A stretch of 64,000 bases of DNA. It comes from Duganella sp. Root1480D1 (lineage in GTDB: Bacteria; Pseudomonadota; Gammaproteobacteria; Burkholderiales; Burkholderiaceae_D). The number at the start of each line of letters is the position of its first letter. Positions within the stretch are counted from its first letter, which is position 1. The notes beneath the pieces were generated by a model. That model ran no database searches, was not told where the DNA came from, and saw only the letters and a list, made by a program, of their open reading frames with translations. Positions 1 to 10,355 of the stretch are shown here, in pieces. The position numbers and the translations under genes are program-made. The DNA lies in contig NZ_LMFZ01000004.1 of assembly GCF_001427305.1 (NCBI RefSeq), positions 158,714-222,713 on the forward strand. The letters are read 5' to 3'.

Positions 1-2169
1 AGCAACCGGCGCCGGCGCAGGCGCCGGCACAGCGGCCGGTGCGGCTACTTGCGGCGCCGCAGCCGAAGCCGGGGCCACCACCTGTTGCTGCGCCTGCATC
101 GGCGCCATGGTCACCGACAGGATGCCGGTGGCAGGCAGCAGCGGCACCAGCAGCAGCGCCACGATGTTGATGATCTTGATCAGCGGGTTGACGGCCGGGC
201 CGGCAGTATCCTTGTACGGGTCGCCCACGGTATCGCCGGTCACCGCCGCCTTGTGCGCGTCGGATCCTTTGCCGCCGTGGTTGCCGTCCTCGATATACTT
301 TTTCGCGTTATCCCAGGCACCGCCACCGGTGGTCATCGAGATCGCCACGAACAGGCCGGTGATGATGGTACCCATCAGCAGGCCGCCCAGTGCGCGCGGG
401 CCAAGCAGCATGCCGACCAGGATCGGCACCAGCACCGGCAGCAGCGAAGGGGCGATCATTTCCTTGATGGCCGAAGCGGTCAGCATGTCGACAGCCTTGT
501 CGTACTGCGGCTTGCCGCTGCCGTCCATGATGCCCTTGATGTCGCGGAACTGGCGGCGCACTTCCACCACCACGGCGCCGGCAGCGCGGCCCACGGCTTC
601 CATCGCCATCGCACCGAACAGGTAAGGAATCAGGCCGCCGATGAACAGGCCCACGATCACCATCGGGTCCGACAGGTCGAACGTCATCGACATGCTGCGC
701 GACTCGAGCGCGTGCGTGTAGTCGGCAAACAGCACCAGCGCAGCCAGGCCGGCGGAACCAATGGCGTAGCCCTTGGTCACAGCCTTGGTGGTGTTGCCCA
801 CGGCGTCCAGCGGGTCGGTAATGGCGCGCACGGAATCAGGCATGCCCGACATTTCGGCGATACCGCCGGCGTTGTCGGTGATCGGGCCGTAGGCGTCCAG
901 CGCCACCACGATGCCGGCCATCGACAGCATGGAAGTCGCCGCAATCGCAATGCCATACAGGCCGGCCAGCTTGAAGGAAACCAGGATCGCCACACACACA
1001 GCCAGCACCGGCCATGCAGTTGACTTCATCGACACGCCCAGGCCGGCAATGATGTTGGTGCCGTGACCGGTGGTGGAGGCTTCCGCAATATGGCGCACCG
1101 GGGTGAATTCGGTGCCGGTGTAGAACTCGGTGATATAGACCATCAGCCCGGTCAGCACGATGCCAACCACCGTAGCGCCCAGCATTTTGTAGCGCATGTC
1201 GTCGTCAGGCCAGACCAGCCAGGTCACGACCACGAAGCCAATCAGCGACAGGCCGGCGGCCCACCACAAGCCGGTGTACAGCGCCGACATGATCTTCTTG
1301 CCCGGTTTCGCCTTGACCATCGAGCAGCCGATGATGGAGCCAATGATGGACACCGCGCCCAGCAGCATCGGGTAGATCGCCGCTTGTGCCGGCGCACTGG
1401 TGATCATCAGTGCGCCAAGCAGCATGGTCGCGATCAGGGTCACCACATAGGTTTCGAACAGGTCGGCCGCCATGCCGGCGCAGTCGCCCACGTTGTCGCC
1501 CACGTTGTCGGCGATCACCGCAGGGTTGCGCGGATCGTCTTCGGGAATGCCCGCCTCCACCTTGCCCACCAGGTCCGCGCCGACGTCTGCGCCCTTGGTG
1601 AAGATGCCGCCGCCCAAACGCGCGAAGATCGAGATCAGGGAAGCGCCGAAGGCCAGGCCGATCATCGGCTTCAGCACTTCATGCACATTAAGCGTTGGGG
1701 CAGGCGCAGACGGCGCGCCCATCACGGTGAGGACCCAGTAAAAACCGGCCACGCCCAGCAGGCCAAGGCCGACCACCAGCATGCCGGTGATGGCACCGCC
1801 CTTGAAGGCGACATTGAGCGCCTCGTTCATGCCTACCGATGCAGCCTGCGCGGTACGCACATTGGCCCGTACCGACACGTTCATGCCGATAAAGCCGCAA
1901 GCGCCGGAAAGCACGGCGCCAAGAAGGAAGCCGATGGCGGTCTTGATATCGATCGCCACCCCGATGGCTACCAGCAAGACAACACCGACAATTGCGATGG
2001 TGCGGTACTGGCGGGCCAGGTAGGCCGCAGCACCCTGCTGGATGGCTGTCGCGATTTCCTGCATGCGGGCATTACCCGCGTCCTGTCCAAGAATCCAGTT
2101 GCGCGCCCACAGCCCGTATACAACCGCGAGCACGCCGCACGCAATCGCGAACCACAAACTTGCTGCCAT
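1..2169 (-). CDS. hppA: K+-insensitive pyrophosphate-energised proton pump (membrane H+-PPase), 3' end cut by window edge
   Basis: Integral membrane pyrophosphatase that couples PPi hydrolysis to proton export. The minus-strand frame is open from ATG at 2169 to base 1 (723 residues) with no stop, so the C-terminus lies outside. Visible family signatures are the many hydrophobic helices, the PPi/Mg motif [11 protein letters not shown] followed by DNVGDNVGD, and GNTTKA with Lys near residue 462. Lys at that site marks the potassium-independent subclass; Ala is found in K+-dependent pumps. After the last helix the visible end is an unusual Ala/Pro/Val-rich low-complexity tail of about 40 residues. 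It lies downstream of adk in the same direction, separated by 192 bp that include a palindromic repeat, so it probably has its own promoter. Confidence 0.95.
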   Translation of the reverse strand, partial: MAASLWFAIACGVLAVVYGLWARNWILGQDAGNARMQEIATAIQQGAAAYLARQYRTIAIVGVVLLVAIGVAIDIKTAIGFLLGAVLSGACGFIGMNVSVRANVRTAQAASVGMNEALNVAFKGGAITGMLVVGLGLLGVAGFYWVLTVMGAPSAPAPTLNVHEVLKPMIGLAFGASLISIFARLGGGIFTKGADVGADLVGKVEAGIPEDDPRNPAVIADNVGDNVGDCAGMAADLFETYVVTLIATMLLGALMITSAPAQAAIYPMLLGAVSIIGSIIGCSMVKAKPGKKIMSALYTGLWWAAGLSLIGFVVVTWLVWPDDDMRYKMLGATVVGIVLTGLMVYITEFYTGTEFTPVRHIAEASTTGHGTNIIAGLGVSMKSTAWPVLAVCVAILVSFKLAGLYGIAIAATSMLSMAGIVVALDAYGPITDNAGGIAEMSGMPDSVRAITDPLDAVGNTTKAVTKGYAIGSAGLAALVLFADYTHALESRSMSMTFDLSDPMVIVGLFIGGLIPYLFGAMAMEAVGRAAGAVVVEVRRQFRDIKGIMDGSGKPQYDKAVDMLTASAIKEMIAPSLLPVLVPILVGMLLGPRALGGLLMGTIITGLFVAISMTTGGGAWDNAKKYIEDGNHGGKGSDAHKAAVTGDTVGDPYKDTAGPAVNPLIKIINIVALLLVPLLPATGILSVTMAPMQAQQQVVAPASAAAPQVAAPAAVPAPAPAPVA

Positions 2170-2277
2170 AGATTGCCCCCTAACGTTATTAGAATCAAAA
2201 GCTACAAAACGAACTCGGTACGACCGAACTACGTACTGCAAAACTTTGACACTTCACGGCCAGGGGGCCGTGCCTTG

Positions 2278-2351
2278 AACCGGTAGACCTGTGACGCGGC
2301 TGCCGCGTGTCGGTGTCTGACCCTGCGGGTCAGACACCGGTCTGCCGGTTT
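2278..2351. repeat. Palindromic extragenic repeat, copy 1 (CCGGT...TGTCTGACCC family)
   Basis: Between hppA and adk. It starts with AACCGGTAGAC and ends with TCTGCCGGTTT. In the middle, 2311-2339, is a near-perfect palindrome built on TGTCTGACCC-TGC-GGGTCAGACA. The same design recurs at 44415, 47287, 49477 and 51987. It could fold as a transcript hairpin after adk. Confidence 0.85.
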
Positions 2352-2361
2352 GGCATAAAAT

Positions 2362-3096
<735 letters not shown>

Positions 3097-3855
3097 TTAT
3101 CCGCCACTTTTGTAGAGTGCTTGCACACGCGCCAGGTCCTCCGGGGTGTCCACACCCGCCTGCGGGGCGGCGTCGGTCACGTGTACGGCAATCGGGTAGC
3201 CATGCCACAGTACGCGCAACTGCTCCAGGGCTTCAATCCCCTCCAGCGGCGACACTTCCAGCGCCGGGTAGGCTTGCAGGAAGTCGTTCCGATAGGCGTA
3301 CAGGCCGATATGGCGCAGCGGGACATAGCCGGCCGGCAGAGCCGATTTGTCCCTGGCGAAGGCATCGCGGTGCCACGGAATGGTGGCACGGCTGAAATAC
3401 AGTGCGCGGCCCTGCTTGTCCAGGACCACCTTCACCACGTTCGGGTTGAAGGCGTCGGCAACATCGTGCAGCGGGTGGGCACAGGTGGACATCGGCACCT
3501 CGGCACCAATGCGGGCAGCGGCAGCTTGCAGCAGTTGCGGGTCGATCAGGGGCTCGTCGCCCTGCAGGTTGACCACCACGGCATCCATCGGCAGGTTCAT
3601 GGCGCGCGCCACTTCGGCGATGCGGTCGGTGCCGGACGGGTGGTCGGCACGGGTCATGAAGACTTCGATGCCGTGCTGTTCGCAGGCTTCTTTAATAGAG
3701 GCGTGGTCGGTAGCGACCACGATGCGGGCGGCGCCGGCTTCCCTGGCGCGTTCTGCGACGCGCACCACCATCGGCTTGCCGCCCAGGTCGGCCAGGGGCT
3801 TGTTGGGCAGGCGGGTAGAGGCCAGGCGGGCCGGGATGATAACGATGAAGGACAC
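3097..3855 (-). CDS. kdsB: 3-deoxy-manno-octulosonate cytidylyltransferase (CMP-KDO synthetase)
   Basis: Activates KDO with CTP for transfer to lipid A in the inner core of LPS. It has 252 residues. The nucleotide-binding N-terminus [16 protein letters not shown] at residues 6-21 is diagnostic, with NLQGDEPLI near 95-103 and the C-terminal GVDTPEDL typical of the family. Only 3 bp separate it from the preceding trm112 gene, and lpxK is just upstream. Two lipid A/KDO enzymes therefore share one transcription unit. Confidence 0.97.
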   Translation of the reverse strand: MSFIVIIPARLASTRLPNKPLADLGGKPMVVRVAERAREAGAARIVVATDHASIKEACEQHGIEVFMTRADHPSGTDRIAEVARAMNLPMDAVVVNLQGDEPLIDPQLLQAAAARIGAEVPMSTCAHPLHDVADAFNPNVVKVVLDKQGRALYFSRATIPWHRDAFARDKSALPAGYVPLRHIGLYAYRNDFLQAYPALEVSPLEGIEALEQLRVLWHGYPIAVHVTDAAPQAGVDTPEDLARVQALYKSGG

Positions 3856-3858
3856 CGC

Positions 3859-4035
3859 TTACTCCGTGGTGTCTGGCAGGGAGCGCGCTTCGTCGGCCCA
3901 CATGATCGGAATGCCGTCGCGGATCGGGTATGCCAGGCGGTCGCCTTTGCAAATCATTTCCTGGGCTTTTTTATCGTACTCCAGAGGGCCCTTGCACACA
4001 GGGCAGACCAGGATATCAAGCAGGCGTGCGTCCAC
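3859..4035 (-). CDS. Trm112/YcaR family small zinc-ribbon-like protein
   Basis: A 58-residue protein of the Trm112 family (the E. coli homologue is YcaR, between lpxK and kdsB). It begins [19 protein letters not shown], with a CPVC knuckle but no second Cys pair; a single Cys remains in MICKGD. The open frame extends to 4128 inside lpxK. The GTG at 4035 is preferred because GGAG stands about 8 nt upstream and the family normally begins at this point. It overlaps the lpxK 3' end by 20 bp, which suggests translational coupling. In other organisms Trm112 proteins act as partners of methyltransferases; the role here is unknown. Confidence 0.9.
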   Translation of the reverse strand: MDARLLDILVCPVCKGPLEYDKKAQEMICKGDRLAYPIRDGIPIMWADEARSLPDTTE

Positions 4036-5071
4036 GTAGTTTCTCCACAATTTGATCGGCCAGCGCCGCGTCGATGCGGGCGCTGACTGGAACGACCCAG
4101 ATTCTTGGATCGTTGCGTAATTCTTCAATTTGCCAGCATTTTACTGCATCCTTCTCCGTCACCAGAATAAAGTCGGCCTCGATATTCGCGAACGGGCGGT
4201 CTTTAAAGTCGTGATGATCGGGAAGCGGCAGCTCTTGCGGCTTGAGTCCTGCGCTGCGCAGCATGGCGAAGAATCGGCCAGGATTGCCAATGCCTGCCGC
4301 AGCGGCCACCCGCGCTCCGCTGCGTTGCGCCAACTCGGCCAGCATCATGCGTTCGTTGCGCTGGGCGAGCCGCTCGGCAACGCCTCCCGCAAGGCGCATC
4401 TGCCAGGGAGACCCCGCCTGGACGCCCAAAGGCGCGACGGCGGCGGACAACCGGGCCGGCAATTCCGCTGCATTGACCACGGTGAAATCGCGTTTGCGGG
4501 ACGGCGCTTCGCGCAGCGGCCCTGCCGGCAAGGTCCAGCCATTGCCGACGCCACGGCCGTCGAACAGCACGATTTCCACGTCGCGCGCCAGGGCGTAATG
4601 CTGCAAGCCGTCATCCGTAACGATCACGTTGACCCCGGGATGGGCCGCCAGCAAGGCACGCCCTGCGGCAGCACGTGCACGGCCGACGAATACCGGGCAA
4701 CCGGTGCGGGCCGCGATCAATACCGGTTCATCGCCCACTTCGGCGGGTGTCGACCCGGCGCTGACTTCTCGCGCGGCGGCATCCTTGCTGCCAAACCCGC
4801 GCGAAACAACGCCCGGCCGGAAGCCGGCCGCACGCAGCGCATCCACCAGCCAGATGGTCAGCGGCGTCTTGCCGGTACCGCCAATGAAGATATTCCCCAC
4901 GACGACAACCGGTACCGGCAGGCGCTCGGCATGCGAGACGCCAGCCGCGTACAGGCCGCGGCGCAGGGCGGCCAGTCCCCGGAACAGCAGGGACAAAGGC
5001 CAGAGCGCGCATGCCAGCGCGCCCCGCCGCAGCCACTCGCGCGAGAACGTCGCCTCAAGGGAAGAGGCCAT
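4016..5071 (-). CDS. lpxK: Tetraacyldisaccharide 4'-kinase
   Basis: Phosphorylates the 4' position of the lipid A disaccharide precursor at the inner membrane. It has 351 residues. There is a hydrophobic N-terminal membrane-associated helix (about residues 15-40), a Walker [13 protein letters not shown] at about 59-70, VVSRGFGS after it, and VTDDGLQHY carrying the catalytic Asp region. The start ATG overlaps the exbD stop by one base (TAATG), so the two are translationally coupled. The gene sits in the conserved exbB-exbD-lpxK order. Confidence 0.96.
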   Translation of the reverse strand: MASSLEATFSREWLRRGALACALWPLSLLFRGLAALRRGLYAAGVSHAERLPVPVVVVGNIFIGGTGKTPLTIWLVDALRAAGFRPGVVSRGFGSKDAAAREVSAGSTPAEVGDEPVLIAARTGCPVFVGRARAAAGRALLAAHPGVNVIVTDDGLQHYALARDVEIVLFDGRGVGNGWTLPAGPLREAPSRKRDFTVVNAAELPARLSAAVAPLGVQAGSPWQMRLAGGVAERLAQRNERMMLAELAQRSGARVAAAAGIGNPGRFFAMLRSAGLKPQELPLPDHHDFKDRPFANIEADFILVTEKDAVKCWQIEELRNDPRIWVVPVSARIDAALADQIVEKLRGRTPA

Positions 5072-5496
5072 TACCTGGCCTGGGCGGTCTGTGCCTCGAA
5101 GGTCACGCGCTCAAAGCCTGCCACACGCGCCGCTTCCATCACGTTGATCACCATCTGGTGCATCGCGAACTGGTCGGCGTTGATCTTGACGATCGGGTTG
5201 GCATCCTTGGTGGCAGCCTTCATCTGCTCGGCCAGGCCGGCGACATCATGGAACGCCACCGGCGTGCCGTTGATGGTGTAGTTACCCTTGGCATCCACCG
5301 TCACGTTCAGGTCATTCGGCTGCTCCACCGTCTTTTCCGCATCGGCGGTCGGCAGGGTGATTTTCAGCTCGGTGAACTTGCTGTAGGTGGTGGTGATCAT
5401 CAGGAAGATCAGGATCACCAGCAGCACGTCGATGAACGGGATCAGGTTGATCTCGGGATCTTCGCGCTTCTGGCCGCGGCGGAAATTCATCGCCAT
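5071..5496 (-). CDS. exbD: ExbD/TolR biopolymer transport protein
   Basis: Inner-membrane partner of ExbB in the proton-driven motor that energises TonB (or Tol). It has 141 residues: a short cytoplasmic N-terminus, one membrane helix at about residues 17-36 with the essential proton-conducting Asp at position 23 (NLIPFIDVLLVILIFL), and a periplasmic domain. A GAGGGA ribosome site stands about 8 nt before the ATG. It lies 15 bp behind exbB and overlaps lpxK by one base. ExbD rather than TolR is chosen because no tolA/tolB/pal is adjacent and two TonB receptors lie in the window. Confidence 0.9.
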   Translation of the reverse strand: MAMNFRRGQKREDPEINLIPFIDVLLVILIFLMITTTYSKFTELKITLPTADAEKTVEQPNDLNVTVDAKGNYTINGTPVAFHDVAGLAEQMKAATKDANPIVKINADQFAMHQMVINVMEAARVAGFERVTFEAQTAQAR

Positions 5497-5511
5497 AAAC
5501 TGATCCCTCGC

Positions 5512-6117
5512 TTACTTGCGGGTGTTGTGGACCACGTCCACGAACTTGACCGCCTGCTGCTCCATGTCGATCACGAAGGAGTCGACCAGGGCGCGGAAGT
5601 GGCGGTAGAACACCAGGGTCGGCATCGCAATCGCCAGGCCGAAACCGGTGTTATACAGGGCCACCGAGATACCGTGCGCCAGTTGCGCAGGATTTGCGCC
5701 GGCAGAGTTCTGGGAACCGAAGATCTCGATCATCCCGACCACGGTACCGAACAAGCCCATCAGCGGTGCCAGGGTAGCGATGGTGCCGAGGGTGGTCAGG
5801 AAGCGCTCGAGTTCGTGGGCCACGGCGCCGCCCGCCTCTTCGATCGATTCCTTCATCACATCACGCGGAGCGTTGACGTTACGCAACGCTGCCGAAAGAA
5901 CAACGCCCAGTTGGGACGACTTTTCCAGCTTGGTGATGATTTCGTTATTGATGTTTCCGCTGCGATAGACGCGCACCACCTCGTCCAGCAGTGTCTTCGG
6001 AATGATGCGCGCACGGCGCAGGTACATCAGGCGTTCAACGATCAGCGCAAGGGCAACAATGGAAGCGATCAGCAGAGGCCAGATGGGCCAGCCGGCGGCC
6101 TGGAAAATTGCGAGCAA
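5512..6117 (-). CDS. exbB: ExbB/TolQ/MotA proton channel family protein
   Basis: A 201-residue inner-membrane protein with three predicted helices. One is N-terminal (about residues 8-27), and two lie in the conserved MotA/TolQ/ExbB domain (about 100-185) with LATLAPLMGLFGTVVGMI and GISVALYNTGFGLAIAMPTLVFY. It forms the proton channel with ExbD. It is the first gene of the minus-strand operon running to adk. The 900-bp gene-free repeat region lies directly upstream, so the operon promoter must be in or near that array. Confidence 0.93.
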   Translation of the reverse strand: MLAIFQAAGWPIWPLLIASIVALALIVERLMYLRRARIIPKTLLDEVVRVYRSGNINNEIITKLEKSSQLGVVLSAALRNVNAPRDVMKESIEEAGGAVAHELERFLTTLGTIATLAPLMGLFGTVVGMIEIFGSQNSAGANPAQLAHGISVALYNTGFGLAIAMPTLVFYRHFRALVDSFVIDMEQQAVKFVDVVHNTRK

Positions 6118-6195
6118 GACATACTCCTAAGAAAGAAAAACCTAAACGCGCAATGTAGCGTGTCGAGAGCTATCAGGCAAGTGTGTGCGTATTCT

Positions 6196-6900
6196 TCACA
6201 TTTTCTGTGGACAACATTGTTGGCAATCCAACTATTTCTCATTAACCCTATGATTTGATTATGATTTTTTCTAATGCAAAAATTTTCATCAGCTCTGGAA
6301 GGATCAGTTCTGCACATATTCTGTGGACAAAATTGTGGGGAATGGAGGCTTTTATATGCTAAGCCTTTGATCGCAAAGCGAATTATTCTCAAGCACAAAA
6401 AATGCGCACTGGCGCTTTTCCTGCTTTTCCCCAGCTGTGCACTTCTTCACATATTCTGTTGATAAGATTGTTAGCAAAGCTATGCTTGAGGGGTAAAGTA
6501 CTTGATCCATAAGGACTTTCTTGCCATGCGTAAAAATATCGCATGGGGATGTCCACCATGATTCCAGCGACCGAAGTGGACATTTTTGAGCCTTCTACAC
6601 AAATTCTGTGGACAAAAGTGTGAGCAAGGCCCCGGGGAGCAACGCAAGTCCTTGATCCACAACAACAATCACGTCGCGCCCAATTTTTGGGCAGCACTTT
6701 CCCCACAGCTTCTGTGGATAAAATTGTTAGCAAGGGACAGACTGGCGTGCCAAGTCCTTGATTTCTAAAATGAAAGTTACCCTGCAAACATTTTCATCAC
6801 GCAAGTTTCGACAGCGAAAAGTTCCTCACATATTCTGTGGATATCTTTGTGCGTAACAGCCAATCGCTATCGCAAAGTCCTTGATCTATAAGGAAATTCG
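6196..6900. repeat. Array of six diverged ~75-bp repeats with DnaA-box-like cores
   Basis: The 6118-7025 gap is AT-rich and carries no convincing gene. Six imperfect direct repeats each contain CACATATTCTGTGGACAA (or a close form), a second block like ATTGTTAGCAA about 3-5 bp later, and AAGTCCTTGATC about 35-45 bp further on. The core nonamers are at 6206 (TGTGGACAA), 6322 (TGTGGACAA), 6457 (TGTTGATAA), 6607 (TGTGGACAA), 6713 (TGTGGATAA, an exact complement of TTATCCACA) and 6836 (TGTGGATAT). Spacing is 106-150 bp. A seventh isolated match TGTGGACAG is at 7013-7021 next to xseA. A role in DnaA binding is inferred. Confidence 0.8.
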
Positions 6901-7025
6901 CAAAATGCCCGCTTATGTAGCATTTAGGTTTACCCTTAATAATCATGTGTTTACAAAAAATACTTGCGAGTTGAAGTGATATATGACATAAGCATGACCG
7001 CTTTCAAAAAGTGTGGACAGGTCCA

Positions 7026-8369
7026 ATGATCAACAGCCCCGAACCCAACCAGGTTATCTCAGTCAGCGCCCTCAACCAGGCCGTAGCACGCCTGCTGGAG
7101 CGTTCATTCCCCTTGCAGTGGATATCTGGGGAAATCTCGAATTTCACGCGAGCAAGTTCCGGCCATTGGTATTTCACCCTGAAGGACGACGCGGCCCAGG
7201 TACGTGCCGTCATGTTCCGCGGCCGCGCCCAGTACGCCGGCTTCGTGCCGCGCGAAGGCGACAAGGTCGAAGTGCGGGCCCTGGTCACGTTGTATGGACC
7301 GCGCGGCGATTACCAGATCAATGTGGAAGCCATCCGCCGGGCCGGTGTCGGCTCGCTGTTTGAAGCCTTCCAGCGCCTGAAAGAGCGGCTGGCCGCGGCC
7401 GGGCTGTTCGATACCGAGCGCAAGCGCGCCCTACCCTTGTTCCCGCGCACCATCGGCATCGTCACCAGCCCGCAGGCAGCAGCCCTGCGCGACGTACTGA
7501 TTGCCCTGCGCCGCCGGGCGCCGCACGTCAACGTGGTGCTCTACCCTACCCTGGTGCAGGGCCAGCAGGCCGGCGCCCAGATTGCCGCTGCCATTGATAG
7601 GGCGTCGCGCCGCGCCGAATGCGATGTGCTGCTGGTGGTACGCGGCGGCGGCAGCATGGAAGACCTGTGGTGCTTCAATGAAGAAGTGGTCGCTTACGCC
7701 GTGGCCAATTGCAATATGCCGGTGGTTTCCGGCGTTGGCCACGAAACCGACTTCACCATCTGCGACTTTGCCGCCGACGTGCGCGCCGCAACGCCGACCG
7801 CGGCGGCCGAACTGGCCGCAACGCCGCGCGCCGACTGGCTCGGCTCCCTGCGCGCCGACGCCACCGACCTGTGCCGGGCCATGCGCCGTGCCTTGAGCGA
7901 CGCCACCCAAACGCTGGACAACCTGCAGCGCCGCCTGCTCAGCCCGACGGCCCGCATCGCGCAGCAGCGCATGCAGTTGCAAGGCCTGTCCACCGCCATG
8001 AGGCACGCCACGCGCAACCCGCTGCAGCAAGCCCGCTTCACAGTCGACCGCCTGGCCGGACGCCTGGCCGCGCGCAAGCCGGACGCCAGCAAGGCACGTG
8101 CAGCAATGGAAGCCCTGCAGCACCGCGCCGGCGCCAACATGCGCGCACAACTGCTGCAGCGGCGTGATGCCTTGAACGCGCTGTCGGCGCAACTCGAACT
8201 ACTGAATCCCCAGCGCACGCTGGAACGCGGCTACGCCATCGTCACCGATGCCGCAGGAGCCGTATTGCGCGACCCGGCGCATATCAAGCCGGGACAATCG
8301 CTGGGCGTCCGCCTGGCCGAAGGCAGCGCCGAAATCGGCATTGCCACCGTGCAGCCAACGCTTGCCTAG
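7026..8369 (+). CDS. xseA: Exodeoxyribonuclease VII large subunit
   Basis: Large subunit of the single-strand-specific exonuclease made with XseB, which degrades ssDNA in both directions during repair. It has 447 residues from the ATG at 7026; an in-frame GTG at 7011 is less likely. The N-terminal OB-fold (about 10-110) has [17 protein letters not shown] and [20 protein letters not shown]. The catalytic domain follows with [16 protein letters not shown] and the conserved [16 protein letters not shown] and [14 protein letters not shown] long helical C-terminal region precedes [14 protein letters not shown]. No xseB was seen in the window. sodB follows 67 bp later. Confidence 0.96.
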   Translation: MINSPEPNQVISVSALNQAVARLLERSFPLQWISGEISNFTRASSGHWYFTLKDDAAQVRAVMFRGRAQYAGFVPREGDKVEVRALVTLYGPRGDYQINVEAIRRAGVGSLFEAFQRLKERLAAAGLFDTERKRALPLFPRTIGIVTSPQAAALRDVLIALRRRAPHVNVVLYPTLVQGQQAGAQIAAAIDRASRRAECDVLLVVRGGGSMEDLWCFNEEVVAYAVANCNMPVVSGVGHETDFTICDFAADVRAATPTAAAELAATPRADWLGSLRADATDLCRAMRRALSDATQTLDNLQRRLLSPTARIAQQRMQLQGLSTAMRHATRNPLQQARFTVDRLAGRLAARKPDASKARAAMEALQHRAGANMRAQLLQRRDALNALSAQLELLNPQRTLERGYAIVTDAAGAVLRDPAHIKPGQSLGVRLAEGSAEIGIATVQPTLA

Positions 8370-8436
8370 CGTTCGTATTACAATAGTGGCCGTTTCGGCA
8401 AAAATAACTTTTCGTCTCAATCAAAAGGAAACATTC

Positions 8437-9015
8437 ATGGAACATACCCTGCCACCACTGCCGTATGCAATGGACGCGCTGCAGCCGCACATCTCCAAGG
8501 AAACCCTGGAATTCCACTACGGTAAGCATCACCAGGCTTATGTCACCAACCTGAACAACCTGATCAAGGGCACCGAGTTCGAAAACCTGTCCCTGGAAGA
8601 GATCGTGAAGAAGTCTTCCGGCGGCGTGTTCAACAACGCAGCCCAAGTTTGGAACCACACCTTCTACTGGAACTGCATGGCTCCAAACGCCGGCGGCGCG
8701 CCTACCGGTGCCCTGGCGGACGCCATCAACGCCAAGTTCGGTTCCTTCGACAACTTCAAGGCTGAATTCACCAAATCCTGCGTCGGCAACTTCGGTTCCG
8801 GCTGGACCTGGCTGGTGAAGAAAGCTGACGGCTCGGTCGAGATCGCCAACACCTCCAACGCTGCCACCCCGCTGACCGGCGCCGACAAGCCACTGCTGAC
8901 CTGCGACGTGTGGGAGCACGCTTACTACGTTGACTACCGCAACGCCCGTCCTAAGTACGTTGAAACCTTCTGGAACCTGGTGAACTGGAACTTCGTGGCC
9001 CAGAACTTCGCCTGA
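8437..9015 (+). CDS. sodB: Superoxide dismutase, Fe type
   Basis: Dismutates superoxide to peroxide and oxygen in the cytoplasm. It has 192 residues, the normal length. The four metal ligands are in HYGKHHQAY (first His), WNHTFYW (second His), and DVWEHAYY (Asp and His). The FeSOD-type signatures [11 protein letters not shown] and a Gln-free FGSGWTWLV are visible, but Fe versus cambialistic specificity cannot be settled by eye. AAAGGAA stands 6 nt before the ATG. A strong hairpin terminator follows directly. Confidence 0.95.
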   Translation: MEHTLPPLPYAMDALQPHISKETLEFHYGKHHQAYVTNLNNLIKGTEFENLSLEEIVKKSSGGVFNNAAQVWNHTFYWNCMAPNAGGAPTGALADAINAKFGSFDNFKAEFTKSCVGNFGSGWTWLVKKADGSVEIANTSNAATPLTGADKPLLTCDVWEHAYYVDYRNARPKYVETFWNLVNWNFVAQNFA

Positions 9016-9033
9016 TCGCGGTTCTTCGCCAAC

Positions 9034-9064
9034 AAAAAAGCTCGCACACGCGAGCTTTTTTTTC
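9034..9064 (+). terminator. Rho-independent terminator of sodB
   Basis: AAAAGCTCGC and GCGAGCTTTT form a perfect 10-bp stem around a four-base ACAC loop, followed by a run of T, 18 bp after the sodB stop. Confidence 0.93.
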
Positions 9065-9080
9065 GCCAAATTCGGGGTCA

Positions 9081-9220
9081 AATTCGGGGTCAGGTCTGTC
9101 ATTTGGACAGCTAGCGCTCTCATTTGATATTACTCAATACGCAAATTCCGTCGATTTTGCGTATTGAGATTTGTCAAAGAAACTGCGCGCGTGTCCGATT
9201 GACAGACCTGACCCCGAATT
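9081..9220. repeat. 140-bp inverted-repeat element (MITE/REP-like)
   Basis: Between sodB and the convergent oxidoreductase gene. The outer arms, 9081-9101 and 9200-9220, are perfect 21-bp inverted repeats containing GGGGTCAGGTCTGTC. An inner perfect 13-bp inverted repeat CTCAATACGCAAA is at 9133-9145 and 9156-9168. A partial extra copy ATTCGGGGTCA precedes the left arm at 9070-9080. There is no coding potential of note. The structure matches a non-autonomous mobile or REP-type element, but no transposase is nearby. Confidence 0.75.
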
Positions 9221-9223
9221 GGG

Positions 9224-10249
9224 TTAATAGCGCGGCTTGACGCTGATGACGACCTTGCCGAAGTGGTTGCCGGAGGCCAGGTGCTGGTAGGCTTCGCGCG
9301 CCTGGTGGACATCGAACACGCGGTCCACCACCGGCTTGATGTTGCGCTGCGAGACCAGGCGCGACAAGTCTTCCTGCATTTTGCGGCTGCCGACGTAGAT
9401 GCCGCTCATGCTCTTGCCGCCGATGACGATGCCGAGCAGCTGGACGCTGGTTTCGAAGCCGCCACCCAGCCCGCCGATCACAGCCACCTTGCCGCCAATG
9501 CCGGCGGACGCGATCGAACGCGCCAGCGTATCCTGGCCGCCCACTTCCAGCACCAGGTCGACGCCTTCGCCGTTGGTGGCGCGCAGTACTTCCTCCTGCC
9601 ACTCAGGGCTCTTGCGGTAGTTGATCAGGACGTCCGCGCCTAGTGCGCGCGCCCGCTCCAGCTTGGTGTCGCTGGACGAGGTGACGATCACGCGCACGCC
9701 TGCCGCCTTGGCCAGTTGCAGCGCCCACACCGATACACCGCCCGTGCCCAGCAATAGCACCGTGTCGCCGGCTTTCACTCCACCTTCCACGAACAGCGCA
9801 TTCCAGGCCGTCACACCGGCGCAAGTCAATGTCGCAGCTTCCTCGTAGCTCAGGTGGGCCGGCACTGCTGCCAGGCCGCCTTCATTGATCACCAGTTCTT
9901 CCGCCAGCACACCGTTGCCGCCAGCGCCCAGCGTCACGGCCGTTTTACCCGGGGTTACCTTGCCCTCTTCCCACTCAGGGAAAAATGCGGTCGCAACGCG
10001 GTCGCCGACACGGAAGCGCTGCACGCCAGGACCTACTTCGACGACCTCGCCGGCCGCATCGGAACCCGGCACCACGGCCCCTTCGCCGCTGGTCGGGTAG
10101 CTGCCTTGCGCTACCATCAGGTCGCGATAATTCAGCGAAACGGCGTGTACCTTGACGCGCACTTCCTGATATTGCAGTTCGCGCTTGGGCAGTTTGACGG
10201 CTTCCAGGCTGTCGATACCGCCGCCGGGGGTGATTTGGTAAGCGTGCAT
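9224..10249 (-). CDS. NAD(P)-dependent alcohol dehydrogenase/quinone oxidoreductase, MDR superfamily
   Basis: Medium-chain dehydrogenase/reductase of 341 residues. It has a GroES-like N-terminal domain (RVKVHAVSLNYRDLMVAQGSYP, GSDAAGEVVEVG) and a Rossmann domain with LLLGTGGVSVWALQLAKAAG. Catalytic-zinc Cys and the four-Cys lobe are absent, which favours the quinone oxidoreductase/zinc-free branch. The frame stays open upstream to 10516, but the ATG at 10249 has AAGGAG six bases before it and fits the family. It is divergent from a LysR gene with a 106-bp shared promoter region, so that regulator probably controls it. The substrate is unknown. Confidence 0.9.
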   Translation of the reverse strand: MHAYQITPGGGIDSLEAVKLPKRELQYQEVRVKVHAVSLNYRDLMVAQGSYPTSGEGAVVPGSDAAGEVVEVGPGVQRFRVGDRVATAFFPEWEEGKVTPGKTAVTLGAGGNGVLAEELVINEGGLAAVPAHLSYEEAATLTCAGVTAWNALFVEGGVKAGDTVLLLGTGGVSVWALQLAKAAGVRVIVTSSSDTKLERARALGADVLINYRKSPEWQEEVLRATNGEGVDLVLEVGGQDTLARSIASAGIGGKVAVIGGLGGGFETSVQLLGIVIGGKSMSGIYVGSRKMQEDLSRLVSQRNIKPVVDRVFDVHQAREAYQHLASGNHFGKVVISVKPRY

Positions 10250-10355
10250 TTGAATCTCCTTGCAGGTTGTAGTGAAGTGAGAAGAACTATATAGTTTCCA
10301 TGCGATCCACAGTGGTGGAGTTTTCTCGACAGATTGTCGACCAAATGGAAACAAT

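Noticed and set aside
1063..2286. Long plus-strand open frame over the H+-PPase gene
   Set aside because: It is the antisense shadow of hppA; its translation is rich in His, Arg and Gln and has no known domain, while the minus frame has clear pyrophosphatase motifs.
6196..6900. CRISPR array
   Set aside because: Repeats are long, diverged and spaced 106-150 bp, with partly conserved material between the cores and no cas genes.
6196..6900. Chromosomal replication origin oriC
   Set aside because: No dnaA, dnaN, rpmH or parAB in the window, so DnaA-like boxes alone are not enough to call the origin.
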